A stretch of 64,000 nucleotides of DNA from Mauremys mutica (taxonomy: Eukaryota > Chordata > Testudines > Geoemydidae), in assembly GCF_020497125.1 (NCBI RefSeq), contig NC_059076.1:12949951-13013950 (forward strand), written 5' to 3'. The position numbers and the translations under genes are program-made. The notes below the pieces were generated by a model. That model was not told the DNA's origin. It ran no database searches and saw only the letters and a program-made list of their open reading frames with translations. Below, piece by piece: positions 1 through 39,364 of the stretch (position 1 is its first letter; every line of letters starts with the position of its first letter).

Positions 1-806
1 CTGACTTTTTTAAGCAGTGCCACCTTCTTACAGAAACCCACACGCCCCACACCTTGAGCTAGGGGGTCTGAGCTCAGCTTCCCAGCTGAGAGGCAGGGAA
101 TTCCTCCTCCCTCTGGGTCATTGGTTGGTAGGTGTCATTGTCAATGTTCTGGTGACAGAGGTCCCTTGCCTTCTCACATTTTCCATTCATGGGGGTCAGC
201 CTCTGCTAGTCTTTTTCAATGACCCATTCAGTCCCCTCAGACAGCTAGAGGACATTCACATACCTATGTCACTTACTCTGCCCTGAGAGCAAACAATTGT
301 GTTTCCTCCACTGGGTAGCAACTAAAGTATAGGGGGGAAACTGAGGCACACATAGGTGTAATAAAAATATTACAAAGTCTCACTTTGTGACAGGGCCATT
401 TGTCATTGATCTCCACAGGGGGCAGGGAAATGGATTCTCCGCTGATCTCAATAGGGGGATGTGACAAAGTGGGATTTTCTGGATATTTTAATGAAGCATG
501 TGTACCTCAGTTTCCCTGTGTACTTTACATTGCTACCCAATTGGGGGGGGGGGTAAGTCTGCACTGAGGGTAGCTCAGGATATGAGGGGTGGGTGTCACC
601 TTCCTGTCTGGGGTGCAATGAATGGGATGTTATGGAAGTGGCTGGAACCTGTTGAAAGTGACCCCATATGAATAATACAATAGGAAGCCCCAGTGAGTAA
701 CCAGTGACCAAGAGGAAGGTTTTCCCTTAACCTCAGTAGGGAAGCTGAGCAGAGAGCAGCTTGAGCACAAAAGGACTGAGATGTGACAGGCAGAAGATAA
801 AGAGTG
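1..806. other. Intergenic DNA, no gene seen
   Basis: No recognisable coding region, RNA gene or clear repeat family. The open frames here are short and lack codon structure. A poly-G run sits near 545. It lies far downstream of PPP2CA. Confidence 0.4.
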
Positions 807-1043
807 AGGGCTTGTCTACACTTGAAACACAACAGTGGCAGTGTAGACACTATCTACACCAATGGGAGGGGTTCTCCCATCAGTACAGGCAATCCACCTC
901 CCTGAGAGGCAGTAGCTAGGTTGAAGAAATAATTCTACAGCAGGGGTTACATCAACTTAACTACGTCATTTCAGGTGTGGATTTTTCATGCCCCTGAGCA
1001 ACATAGCTGGGTCAACCTAAATTTTAAGCATAGACCAGGCCTG
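807..1043. mobile_element. Degenerate MITE with AGGGCTTGTCTACACTT-type termini
   Basis: The left end AGGGCTTGTCTACACTT is imperfectly mirrored at the right end as TTTTAAGCATAGACCAGGCCT. Similar termini recur at 7595-8158 and 27409-27660, so this is a dispersed non-autonomous DNA transposon family, probably hAT. No transposase is present. Confidence 0.5.
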
Positions 1044-1285
1044 GGCTTCTGGATGAGGTTGGCTCCCTCACCTGGGACTGACAAAGGGGGTCAGAGAGAG
1101 AGAGAGAGATTAAAAATGGAGTTCACTATCACTTGGGTGGTAGATTGCTCTGGCTTGACTAGATGGACTATGTCTTAACCCTTTTTTTCTCTGTGCTAAC
1201 TGTTGTCAGAGTGCTACCGGTGTGGTGCTCTGCTCTCTCCAATGTTGATATCACTCAGCTGCGTGTGTGTGTTCCCTCTGTGTGC

Positions 1286-1963
1286 TGTCCCAGCTCTGCG
1301 CAGATCGCTGACACAGCAGACCCGACGAGAACCCCCAATAACCACAGAGTCCAGTAAGATGCAAAGTCACGTCGACTAGGTTTATTGCGACCTCGGACAC
1401 AATGGCAGTTCCCCGTAGATTACTTAGTCTACCGGGCATACTACGAGAAAGTGCCTCTTGGCAATGGACCCGGCTCAGTCAGTGGCGGGACTTTCCACTG
1501 CCCCCTAGGCCGGACAAAGACACCGCCCCAGGGATGCATTCTTATACACAGCTACAAAACAAGTTACACATCACACCTGACGTATTGAGGGGCCACCCCT
1601 TTACGCAGCAAGGTTCAACCTTTCTACGTATTTAGGTGCCGCCTTTTACCCTGTACATGTTGGTTCAATCAAAACAACTCTATCCATCATATTCCCCTTT
1701 TGCCCCTGTCATTGGGATGGGTCGGCCTGTCCTTTTATCTATGGAATGTTTCAGTATAATGTGTTCTAATGCTGTGTTTATACTTCGGTATGCTAGGTGA
1801 ATATATGTTTATGCAGTGTCAGCCCTTTCCTTGTCAGCTTCTGTGAACCAAGCCAGCTTCTAGCTCACAGCTTCACTTTGCTTTTTAGCTAAGTTTTGTT
1901 CATTACTTCAGTTCAGGCCTCAGGCCTCATACTGGGCCTTTATCAGGGCCTGCACTTACTACA
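1286..1963 (-). mobile_element. Probable solo LTR of an endogenous retrovirus-like element
   Basis: Read on the minus strand, the segment starts TGTAGTAAG and ends GGGACA. It has a TATA-like box (TATAAG, revcomp near 1550) and an AATAAA polyA signal (plus TTTATT near 1380), followed by a GT-rich U5-like stretch, in the order expected of an LTR. No internal gag or pol sequence flanks it. No clean target-site duplication is visible, so the exact ends are uncertain. Composition is only moderately decayed. Confidence 0.5.
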
Positions 1964-2267
1964 CTAACCTAGGGACTTCTGATGTTGTGTACCAGTTGAC
2001 TAATAAACCCTATTCTTTTTAAAACACTGCCTGGTGTCACTGCAAATACACGCAGAGGTGCAGTAGTCCCTGAAGAGTGTAAAAGTCTCTAACTAGAAGA
2101 TCGGACTCAGCAAGCAGAGCTCATATTGTAGTAGTAGGATTTTTGTTTGTATTTTGGATAATTTAGAATGGATATAATAACATAGCATGTCTTAAATGTA
2201 TTGATGTATGATTTGACCATATCCTGCCAGACACCCTTTTTGAATAGCAGAAAGGAAGGGCCAAAGG

Positions 2268-2697
2268 CAGGGGTGGCCAACTTGAGCCTGAGAAGGAGCC
2301 AGAATTTACCAATGTGCATTGCCAAAGAACCACAGTATTACTGTAATATGTCAGCAGCCCTCCCCGTCGGCTCCCTGCCCCCGCCCCCGCTCCCAGTGCC
2401 TCCCACCCACCAGCATCCCCACCAATCAGCACCCCCCCTCCCTCCCTGCACCTCCTGATCAGCTGTTTTGTGGCATGCAGGAGGCTCTGGGGGGGCGGGG
2501 AGCGAGGGCACTGCAGGCTCAGGGGAGGGTCGAGAAGGGGTGGAGTGGGGGCAGGGCCTGTGGCAGAGCCAGGGGTTGAGCAGTGAGCACCCCCCAGCAC
2601 ATTGGAAAATTGGCGCCTGTAACTCCAGCCCCGGAGTTGGTGCCTGTACAAGGAGCCGCATATTAACTTCTGAAGAGCCACAGGTTGGCCACCCCTA
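2268..2697. mobile_element. Non-autonomous hAT element (CAGGGGTGGCCAAC termini)
   Basis: The left terminus CAGGGGTGGCCAACTTGAG mirrors the right terminus GGTTGGCCACCCCTA. Flanking 8-bp direct repeats are gccaaagg (2260-2267) and gcctaagg (2698-2705), 7 of 8 identical, the duplication size of hAT transposons. The interior is C-rich then G-rich and encodes no transposase. Open frames inside are compositional. Confidence 0.8.
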
Positions 2698-2846
2698 GCC
2701 TAAGGGTCCGTTGGAAAAAACGCATCAGAGAGGCTGCCTGTGTCTGAACTGATGTTAAGGCAGGAACAGACCAGAACAGTCCTTATGGCTGATTATGGTC
2801 ACCTTTTGTTTTAGGATAAGTTTTCCTTACAGTATTTGCTATAAGG

Positions 2847-3069
2847 CAGGGGTTCTAAAACTGGGGGGTCAGGACCCCTCAGGGGGTCACAAGGTTATTA
2901 CATGGGGGGTCACAAGCTGTCAGCCTCCACCCAAAACCCCATTTTGCATCCAGCATGTATAATGGTATTAAATATATAAAAAAGTGGTTTTAATTTATAA
3001 GGGGGGGGGTCGCACTCAGAGGCTTGCTGTGAGAAAGGGGTCCCTAGAACAAAAGTTTGAGAACCACTG
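2847..3069. mobile_element. hAT MITE (CAGGGGTTCTxAAACTG termini)
   Basis: Termini CAGGGGTTCTAAAACTG and AAGTTTGAGAACCACTG are inverted repeats. Flanking 8-bp repeats ctataagg (2839-2846) and caataagg (3070-3077) agree at 7 of 8 positions. It is about 220 bp and non-coding. Confidence 0.8.
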
Positions 3070-3424
3070 CAATAAGGTCTTGTTTCTTAGCTGCATTGCA
3101 AATGAAGTTGGGTAAGGTTCTTTTGTAATCCCTTTAGTAACCATATAACCCTTTCTAAAATGTAATCCTGCCTGAAATTCTCTGTAAAATTGTTTGGTGT
3201 GAGTAAAGGATGTGTGCATGGTTAAGGATGAGTGTAAAAGCCATCACAAATGTCCAGATGGTCAAGAAGAAGTGAGAGACTTGGAGAGACAGCAGGAAAC
3301 AATCAGAAAACATCCATTGTATCTGATGCTAAACAAGTTAGCAGCACTGACAACCTCAGAGGTGAGGCAAACGCCACCACAGGCAAGACAATAAGAGATA
3401 ACAGTAGAAAACCCCAAGATTAAC

Positions 3425-3482
3425 ATCATAGAATCATAGAATCTCAGGGTTGGAAGGGACCTCAGGAGGTCATCTAGTCCAC
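3425..3482 (-). mobile_element. CR1 LINE 3' end fragment
   Basis: CATAGAATCATAGAATC followed by 'tcagggttggaagggacc' is the reverse complement of the CR1 3' terminus with its ATTCTATG-type 3' repeats. Only about 60 bp are kept, a strongly 5'-truncated insertion. Confidence 0.85.
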
Positions 3483-4100
3483 TTAAGGACTAATGATTAC
3501 AAAATGACATTGCAAAATCCATAGACTAAAGTGGAAATTTACAAGTATAAAGCTGGCGTGTTTTGCCATAAAACTCTGGGTTCAATCCTGCAAAGCCTCG
3601 GCGCATCGGATCACGACCGACAGAGCCCAGCTCCTCACTCGTGCTCAGGCTAACTAGACATTAGCTTGACTCGAGTGATGACACACTGGTTACTGTAAGA
3701 CCATCTGCGTGCGTGCGTGTGAGAGAGAGAGAGTGAATGCATATGCTAACTGTTGTATTTTCAATAAACACAGCGTATTGCCTTTTCCCCTGAAAAAGAT
3801 CCCATGTGCTTCTTATAAGCATAGCAATATGTGTGAAGCAGGAGAGCTGGAACTGGTGAGGCTGCGTGGCCAACCTTGAAGGAAGAGTGAGACCCCTTAC
3901 AGCCTTGAAGAAAGTACAACAGAGCCAAACACAGCATCAGAACTGAGCACATTTCTCGTTTCTGGCTGTGGAAAACAGGTCTATCCGAAGGGTACCCTAT
4001 TACCAAAATATACTGTGAATGGAGTCTATTTTTCATTTGTGGTTGTGAGAGAAGTGCCTATTGAGTGTACTCATAGTCAGATTCTGAGCACCCGGAAGGT
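3483..4100. other. Intergenic DNA, no gene seen
   Basis: No recognisable gene. It contains a GT/GA simple repeat at about 3705-3735 (gcgtgc..gagagag). Confidence 0.4.
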
Positions 4101-5509
4101 AAGCTGCTGTGATGACTGACTGCATATGCCCCAATTCCAAACTTTGACAACTTTGGCAAAAGTGGGGAGCTCTTGGCCCTTGTCAGTTGATATAGAACAT
4201 TCATGACATGTTGTCCGTCATGACTTATCTGTTTGCCCCTAATCAGTGGTAGAAACTGGTGACAAGCATATATGACTGCCCTGAGTTCTAGGATGTTGAA
4301 TAGAGTGACATCGTGAGTTGTCTACCTGCGTTGGGCCATATGCATGTCCAGATGTGCTCCCCAAACTAACAGGAAAGCATCCATCATTATAACAACTGTC
4401 AGGGAACAGCACGTGAAAAAGAATCTTGGGCAGCTGTGGGGATATTTCCACCAATTGAGAGATTCCTTCATAAAGGAGGGTATGGAAAGTAATTTGGTTA
4501 GTTTGTGTCTGCTCAGTGCACAAACAGGCCTGAGCCACCCTTGAAGGCAATGCATTCTCAGTCTTTCATGGTCTAGAAACAAAAGTGCCAAGTACCACAT
4601 GTCCCAACAGCTGAAGACAATTTTTGACAAGGGAACATGGGCTGATCTGGATTGTGTTTATGATGTTAGGTAAGGCTACCAATCTGTCCATAGGGAAGTA
4701 GACTCTTGCTGCTATTGAATAGAGATAAGTTACTATGAATTCTACCTTTGTACAGGAGGCAGGGTGGATTTTTGAATGTTCAGTCGTAGGCCAAGTTTGA
4801 GGTTGAGGTCTATGGTCTTGCAAGTGACCAGTAAAGTTTCATTGTGGGAGCAACTTTTCAGAAAACCAGTTGCCTAGGTAAGGGAACACCAGAGTTCCTG
4901 TTCTGTGGAGGGGTGTTGCTGCTGCTTGACATAACCTTTGAAAAGACTCTTGGAGCAGATGAGAGGCTGAACTAGAGTACCCTGTACTGAAAGTGGGCCT
5001 AACCAACAGTAAAACACAGGAACCTTTTGTGATATGGGTGGATTGGATTGGAAATATGCATTTTGAAGGTTAAGTACTGAGAATCAAGCCCCTTGGTCCG
5101 GTGATGGAATTATTGCTGCAGGCATCAGCACTTTGCATTTTTGTGCCTTCGCAAAGATGTTGAGTAACCTTAGTCTAGGATGGGTCTCCAACTGCTGTTC
5201 TTTTTTGGAACCAAGAAGTACCTGGAATAAAAACCCTTCCCTTCATGCTGAATGAGAATAGGTTCTATAGCACCCAAGAGTATGTCTCATCTTAGAAGGT
5301 GCTTGTAAGAGGGGTCCTGAAAAGGGACGGACAAGGGGGACTGGCAGGCCGAAAAGAAGAAAAGTGAATGTAATACCCTGGGGACACGATCTCCAAAACC
5401 CACTTGTCCGTAGTGATAGACTCCCAAGCCCACCAGAAGTGGTAAAGGGAGTTGCCAAAGGGAGGAAGGCGGGTGAATCATTGCAGTAGATATGAATGGG
5501 GAGGGTTGC

Positions 5510-6590
5510 TCAGGATCTCAACCACCGCATCAAAATTGGTGCTTCATGGTGGAAGGTTTCAAATCTTTGGTCTTGCAAGTGGATAGTTTTCTCCTCTGGA
5601 ACCAGTCTCTTGCATTGATCATATGATCTCTGGGAGCTCAAGAATTGGGTGTGGTGGGATCTCTGCACTGTCTGGGACTCACCCCTACCCACAGGAGAAA
5701 GTGTAGTATAAATCCCCAGAGAACACCAAGTGGCCCTGGAGGTCTTCAATGTGTGCAGAGATTTGTCCATTCTGTCAGTAAACAATTTAGTGTCATCAAA
5801 AGGCAGGTCTTTGACTGTATTCTGGACCTCCTTTGGAAATTCTGGGAGTTGGAGCCAGGAGGCCCTCCTCCTAACTACCGCTGTAGAAATCAAACAAGTG
5901 CCAGTATCAGCAGTGCCAAGAGAGGCCTGTGGAGATGTTCTGGCAAGAAGCTGGTCTTTGGCAATAATTGCCTGGAATTGTTCTCTGTGTTCTGTTGGTA
6001 AATGCTCAATAAAGGAGTTAAGCTTAGTATAATTTGTCTGGGTGTATTTCACCATCAATGTCTGGCAGTTGGCAATTCTGAACTGTAAAATAGATGACAA
6101 ATATGATTTTCTACCAAACAAGTTAAGGAGCTTATGATCTACCATAGGGCACAGATTTAGGTTGGTTCTGCTTTTCACATTTGTTAACCACTTTGACCAC
6201 CAGAGAGTTAGGAGAGGGATGAGAAAATAAAAACTGAGTCCTTAGAGGGGACATAATATTTCTTAACTGCTCTCTTGCACATGGGCAGAGTTGTGACCAG
6301 GGTGTGCCAGATAACCTTTGGAGGGTCCAGAAGGGCCTCTTTAAAAGGCAGGGCAATGCAAGCAGATGAAACTGTAGGAAGGATGTCAAGCAGGTTATGA
6401 TGTGGCTCTTTGACCTCTTCAGGAAGGATCTGCAAAGAATCTGCAATTCTCTTGTTAAGGTTCTAGAATTACTTGAAATTGTCCGCCAAGGATGGTGGAG
6501 GTAACATACTAGCTTCATCTGGGAATGAAGAAAAGATGGTGGCTGGTAGAGAGACCTCTTCATCAGCCCTAGCTTCCTGTTCCTCAAAGG
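5510..6590 (-). pseudogene. DIRS Gag-like frame, degraded
   Basis: Open pieces at 5510-6178 and 6132-6587, in different frames, keep blocks shared with the Gag-like ORF at 50611-53022: the block SWLQ..PEVQ.T..DLPFD followed by LF..K.D..+.TLK, and EHR.+FQA near the middle. The function would be the nucleocapsid-like protein of a DIRS retrotransposon. A frameshift separates the two pieces, so it is a relic. Confidence 0.7.
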
Positions 6591-6839
6591 TTTCTTCCTA
6601 AGATACTGGTTTCCTAGAGAGGGGGGGGTGATGAAAGTTGTCTAATGGCCAATGGGGTGGTACATATGGCATGGATGCCTCCCATCAGCAATATGGTGGC
6701 TGTGGACATCTTTCATGAGTGAGATCTATTTCCTCAGAGACCTCTGCAAAACTGCCTCCATAACAATGGTGCAGAAACTTCCACTGATGGAATCTGTTCT
6801 CCTCTCTCACTCTTCCCCCCTCCCCCCACATTACTAGAC

Positions 6840-7235
6840 AGCCAAAGCTTCCTCAGCAGCAGAGCTTGGTCTGAAGGCAGAGCTGCAGATGGGGGAGGAG
6901 CTGGGGGTAGAGGTGGAGCTGGTCTGGGGGCAGAGGGGGAATGAAGACACAGCTGAGCTGGGGGCAGAGTGGAGCTGGAGCAGAGTTGAGGGGGAGTGGA
7001 ACTAGAGGCAGATCTGGCCTGGAGGCGGAGCAGGACTGCGGGCTGAACAGGTTTGGGCAGAGCAAGGTTGGAAGTATGACACTCTCTCCCCTCCCCATCC
7101 CACATGGGGATGGCCTGGAGGTAAAGCAAGACTGGTGGCTGAAGAGGGTTGAGGGAGGAGTGAGGCTTGGAGTGGAGTGGGACTGGGAGCATGGTTCTCT
7201 CCCTGCCCCCATGGTGACTGGTCAGGGTCCCACCA
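6840..7235. repeat. Degenerate GAGCTGGGGGCAGAG-rich tandem repeat
   Basis: A purine/GCTG-rich stretch built from imperfect copies of units such as 'gagctgggggcagag' and 'gaggcagagctg'. Long open frames on both strands (up to 152 aa) are products of this low complexity and carry no domain. Confidence 0.6.
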
Positions 7236-7594
7236 CATGCCCCCTGAATGGTGGGGGTTGGGGAGTCCCCTGACCTCTGTCAGAGGCCAGGTACAATGAG
7301 CTCTTCATCTTATTTAGCTGAAGTTTGATCTTCCTGTTTTTTCTGGCTCTAGATTTTAAATACCAGACAGAAGTTGCATTTTTGGGATATACCAGATTCC
7401 CCATGGCAACGGATACACTGGGAGTGTCAGTCATTCACCAGGATTGCCTCTGACCACAATAGGTAATGTCTGAAACCAGGAGACCAAGGCATCCCCTCCC
7501 AGTAATGTAAAGCTCCCACTAAGAGAGAAAACAATCCGATGGGTAAGTTTTTTCTTAAAGCTACTGTTACTAGAACTACTACTAAACTACTGTA

Positions 7595-8158
7595 AGGGCT
7601 TGTTTATATTACCCACAGGATGGACGGGCAGCGATTGATCCAGCGGAGGTGTGTGCGTGTCAATTTATCGCGTCTACTCTAGATGCAATAAATTGACCGC
7701 CGAGCGCTCTCCCATCGACTCTGGAGCAAGAGGTGCAGGCAGAGTTGACTGGGGAGCATCAGCTGTCGACTCACCGCAGTGAAGACACCGCAGTGAGTAG
7801 ATCTAAAATCGACTTCAGCTAGCTGAAGTTGTGTAACTCAGGCTTTGGCTACACTTACACTTCAAAGCGCTGCCGCGGCAGCGCTTTGAAGCGCTAAGTG
7901 TAGTCAAAGCGCCAGCGCTGGGAGAAAGCTCTCCCAGCGCTGTCCGTACTCCACCTCCCTGTGGGGAATAATGGACAGCGCTGGGAGCCGCGCTCCCAGC
8001 GCTGGGGCTTTGACCACACTGGCGCTTTGCAGCGCCGCAATTTGCAGCGCTGGAGAGGGTGTGTTTTCACACCCTGCTGCAGCGCTGCAAATTTGTAAGT
8101 GTAGCCAAGCCCTTAGATTGATTCCCCCTTCCCCCCCCCTCCAGTGTAGAGCAGGCCT
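7595..8158. mobile_element. Outer MITE (AGGGCTTGT..AGGCCT termini), hosting another MITE
   Basis: The left end AGGGCTTGTTTATATTAC and right end AGTGTAGAGCAGGCCT are imperfect inverted repeats of the same kind as 807-1043. A second MITE (7841-8112) is inserted near its right end. No coding content. Confidence 0.6.
7841..8112. mobile_element. Nested palindromic MITE rich in AGCGCT
   Basis: Termini GGCTTTGGCTACACTTACA and TGTAAGTGTAGCCAAGCCC are near-perfect inverted repeats. The 272-bp interior has nine copies of the palindrome AGCGCT, many inside CAGCGCTG, so both strands can fold extensively. No transposase, so it is non-autonomous, probably hAT-mobilised. Confidence 0.75.
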
Positions 8159-8713
8159 AAGAGCTGTGGGGACACAGTTGAGGTAAAACTCAATACCAAT
8201 CAGTGCTAGGCTCCGTCTCAGGCCAAGGTGGTAGAGAAGGAACCGAGGGTAGTTCATCCACGCAGCGCTCTAGCACAACAGTGTGGAGCACAAGACTGGG
8301 TAACGCATGCGGGCCACACACTGCTTTTGCGAAATCTCCAATCAAATGTGCAGGAGGAGCACCCAGTAATGACACTACTCTAAGAAGGTTAGATCACAGC
8401 CCAACCTTTTGCTGAACTCTCTCATTTTAGGACTACTTCTTTACGCAAATCTCATTTTAGCTGTTCTCATTTGCCAGATCTAGGAAACTTTTCCCCTAAA
8501 AGCCTGGAAAATGTCTTATGCGTCTCCCACTACACAAAATGAAGGTATAGTCAGTGAGATAGAGCCAATACATGAAAGGTGGCGTTATTCAAGACTTTCC
8601 TGTCAAGTGTGCTGCTTTTAGTCCAATACAATTAAAAGGACAGACCTCAGAGGCAGAAAGAATGCTTCTAGCAGGATGAAAGTCAGTGAGAGCAGTCTTT
8701 GGAACCCATAGGG

Positions 8714-9099
8714 CAGTGGTTCTCAACCTTACCAGACTACTATACCCATTCCTGGGGTCTGATTTGTCTTGGGTATCCCAAGTTTCACCTCACTTAAAAA
8801 CCACTTGCTTACAAAATCAAACAAATACAAAAGTGTCTCAGCACACTATTACTGAAAAATTGCTGACTCTTATTTTTACTAGAATTATGAAATAAATCAA
8901 TTGGAATATAAATAAATATAGTGCTTACATTTCAGTATGATATTTATCATATAATGGTATATAGAGCAGTATAAACAAGTCATTGTATGAAATTTTAGTT
9001 TGTACTGACTTGGCTAGTGCTTTTTATGTAGCCTGTTGTAAAATTAGGCAAATTGACAAGACCTCTGCACATACATGTAGACCTAGTTGAGAACCACTG
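8714..9099. mobile_element. hAT (Charlie-like) MITE, CAGTGGTTCTCAACC termini
   Basis: CAGTGGTTCTCAACC at the left is mirrored by GTTGAGAACCACTG at the right. Flanks ccataggg (8706-8713) and ccagaggg (9100-9107) form an 8-bp target duplication with one mismatch. The interior is AT-rich and non-coding. Confidence 0.85.
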
Positions 9100-11076
9100 C
9101 CAGAGGGGAGTTGATACATCTCTGTTGAAGGTACCAGGTCATACACACCAGTAAGTCCAGGTCATGGGTATTTTTATCCTCAAGTGTGAATTCATGGGCT
9201 CCAGCCTGATGCTCCCCCCCTGGATTGGAAAGTGCCATTATCCATGAGCCCATGCTCAGGGCCCCAATTATCTGCACCTCAAAACTGGAGTTACTGAGGC
9301 TCCCCTCAAATGCTCAGCATGGGATCCAAGGAGGTGATCAAAGGCAAAGGATGGGAGCTCTTAGGTGTGTCTGGCACCAAGACAGGACTCAACATCACAG
9401 CAACAGCACCAATGACACTGGTTAATCCCAGACTCCGTCTGATGCTCATTCCATGGTGAAGCCACCCCAGAAAGTCTTTTTCTTGGCTTGGTATAGGGAG
9501 CTAATTGTAGCACATTGTTCAGTGTGACCCCGGGATAGGTTATAGGCAAAGTAAATGCTGATCTATAGTAAATTGAAGCCCAATCGGAGAAGCTAGGTCC
9601 ATGAGAAACCTCAGTATAGACCTCCACCTCCATCCATTGGGGAGCAGCTCTTTGCAGAGCTTGATCCTAAGCACCTGCCTCTGCTGACCCATGTAAATCT
9701 GGGGATTTTAGTGCCACTGAAGTGTAGTAGAACCCTTAGAGCTGGAATCTTGGCACATGGTCCTTCAGAAGCAAATGGGCATGATCCTTGGCACTTCACT
9801 CGTCAACCACAATACTGCTAAAGTCAGACAAAACTACTTTGACAGTGGTCTCTGTTGGTGGTGCTTGACCCCCAGAATCAAATTTGGATCGATTCAGATT
9901 GAATCGGGGACCTTGGTGTTTCTCATGCCAGTGGCAGAGCCACTTTAGCAGGTGGTTCTCCAGAGGTAACTGCAGGACTCAACTCAGCACTGAACTCCAC
10001 TGATACGGACAGGAACAGTAACCATGACACTGTTTATGCTAAAAGAAAAGCAGAAAGTGGACGGTGCAAAGTCTTCAGGACTGATTAGGTCAACCCAGAT
10101 ATATCTGGAGACCTCTGAGCCATTTACATTGCACACATCAGTGTTTCCAAAATGATGGTACCTGACTTCTTTGTATTATCATTGAGCCTAGGAGCTCTAG
10201 TCACGGATTGTACAGTACCTAGCCTATGCCCCAAAGCTCACATGGTTGATCAAGTGGATCTGGGAACACTGATGAACTTCTATTGGACACAGAAGCAGTT
10301 CAACAGTTGGCAGTATTGGATCCTCAGTTGACTGCACGGATCTGGGGATCTCAATGCCTCTTATGGTGGGCACAAAACCACTTTGTTAAGCAGTTCTCCA
10401 GATTCAACGGTGACAAGTATTCAGCACCAAACTATAATGACCCAAAATCATAGTGATGAATAGATCGCCAGAGTCTGTTTGATGGATCCATGGCACCAGA
10501 TTTGCTTTACCATCTAATGACCTTGGGAGCAATTACATGAGGCACTTGTGGTAAAAATGCAGAACTTCCAGACTATCAGCTTTAGTTGGTCAGACATGAA
10601 ATGCCTCCTCCATCTGGGGGTATGAGATGGCTCGTGTTTTCGTGGGTCCAGACAATGCCCAAGCCATATGGGCCTCTTAAGAAAAGCTGACTAACAACCT
10701 GACTACAAATACAAATAGCCCTTAAAGGGCAGAAGAAATAAACCAGTGAAGAAGCATTGAGCAGGATCTGAGCTCACTGTGCCTTAGAAGAAACTGAAGG
10801 GCAGGTGGGAATCACTCCCCCCTTTTATATCCTCTGAACCTTCAGTGAAGGAGGGATGAGTGGCTCCAAGAGAATTGCTCACTAGATGGTTCTAGAAGCT
10901 CATGGTGTAAGCACCTTGATTCCACAAATGCAGATGACACTTGGAAAACTACTGTTAATTTATGATCTCCAAGCACAAGAACATCCTTTGACTGATTCAT
11001 CTTTTAAACTGTCATACACCAGTATCTATGGTACCACCTCATACTACATGGTTGCCAAGAATGCTCAACTTCTAAT

Positions 11077-11410
11077 CAGGGCCGGCTCTAACTTTTTTGC
11101 CGTCCCAAGCAAAAAAAAAACAAAACAAAAACAAAAACGCCACCCCGCCGAACCAAAATCATCAACAACAAACCCAGCGCTGCCCTGCTGAACCAAAATC
11201 AACACACACACCCCAGAGCGCCGTCCCACCGAATCAAAAAGAAAAATCAACCCCCCCACCCCCCCGAGTGCCACCCCACCGAACCAAAAATACTCCCCCC
11301 CCAAAAAAAAACAACCCTGAGCGCTGCCCCGCCGAACCAAAATTGGCAGCCCCTTATAAGGTGCCACCCCAAGCACCTGCTTGGTCGGCTGGTGCCTGGA
11401 GCCAGCCCTG
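11077..11410. mobile_element. hAT element with internal tandem repeats, perfect 8-bp target duplication
   Basis: Termini CAGGGCCGGCTCTA and TGGAGCCAGCCCTG are inverted. The flanking octamer cttctaat is identical on both sides (11069-11076 and 11411-11418). The interior repeats, about five times, a roughly 50-60-bp unit whose core is CGCC.CCCCGCCGAACCAAAA, separated by A-rich or C-rich spacers. Open frames here are repeat artefacts. Confidence 0.85.
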
Positions 11411-11739
11411 CTTCTAATGACTCCACCGGGAGAGAAGGGAGCTACTCAACATCCTGAAGGAGGTGGCCCTCCATTGAGTAACATGCTTGTACTGTGTTGA
11501 CAATCATCCCATTAGGAGTGTTCTATTGTATACTATGGCCAAAAAGTACACACATTAACCTCTTCACCAAGTAGGCTCTTTGTTTTTAGACAAACAGAAA
11601 CCTAGAAATAGATAAATACCTTACAACCCAAACACCTTTTGTGTTGAGTTTGAGTAGCTGTATCACATTCTGAAACCACAGTTACAGATAATCATTTCAC
11701 AAATGCAGATCACAACCATTTTAGACTACCCATTTGCTT

Positions 11740-12349
11740 TGGTTTACAATTGCAAGTTTATTTGTTCAAATACACCAGATAAGATGCAAGCACTTCCATG
11801 ACAAATATACAGAAAAAAAAGATAGGATCAACACAGAATGGTATGTTAACTAAAAAAGGGAAAGCTCTTTAAATGTTATGACAACATACTCCCAACAGGA
11901 ACTGTTTCCATTCTCCAGTTAAGTTAATCATACATGTCAATAAAACAAAGGGTGGTGGGTTGAGCGAGAAGTTAGTTATATTGTCCTTAAAAATAAACTC
12001 CAAACTCTAATTAATGCCAGTTAAACACTACAACTAAATTTACAAATAAGCATAAAAGGAGTTGAAAGTGTTAGAATTACCTCTTCTCTTTGAACAGTCC
12101 AGAAGAAAACAATTACTACAAATACAGCAGGCAAACTGACTGTTGGACTGATTGGTATAAGATATATAGTGTGGTACTGAATTCAGTCTCAAATTGTGCT
12201 AAATGCTCATCCTCAGTATGGCACATTTTGGTCCATGATGGGGGTTTTAGGCCGAGACAGATCCCAATTCCTCAGAGAAATGTGTAAATTATTGTTGTTT
12301 TTTTAAAATGCCAAGTGTACTTCCTCCTACAAAGGGCGGTGTGAGATGT
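11740..12349 (-). other. PPP2CA: Putative 3' UTR of PPP2CA
   Basis: AT-rich, non-repetitive sequence directly after the PPP2CA stop codon. A minus-strand AATAAA (plus TTTATT, 11757-11762) lies about 590 nt beyond the stop, so cleavage near 11740 is likely. The 3' end is inferred and alternative signals are possible. Confidence 0.55.
11757..11762 (-). promoter_or_regulatory. PPP2CA: Candidate polyadenylation signal AATAAA of PPP2CA
   Basis: This canonical hexamer on the minus strand is the first clear one beyond the stop at 12350 that sits in unique sequence. No transcript evidence is available here. Confidence 0.45.

Positions 12350-39364
<27,015 letters not shown>

Larger units (their letters stand above)
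4100..10950 (-). mobile_element. Decayed DIRS-type retrotransposon, copy 1 (3' part missing)
   Basis: On the minus strand the order is a 5' terminal region (about 10840-10950), Gag-like sequence (about 9230-10700 and 5510-6590), then RT/RNase H sequence (about 4100-5500). Each part parallels, by eye, the better kept DIRS copy at 45754-53378. The tyrosine recombinase end is absent. The copy is full of stops and frameshifts and is interrupted by hAT MITEs at 7595-8158 and 8714-9099. Assignment of 9230-10950 rests on weak similarity of the terminal region (tract ending in a tatatcc-like box and a terminal cactygaag-like end). Confidence 0.6.

Noticed and set aside
2163..2681. 172-aa minus frame
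   Set aside because: It runs through a hAT MITE with C/G-rich low-complexity sequence; no domain.
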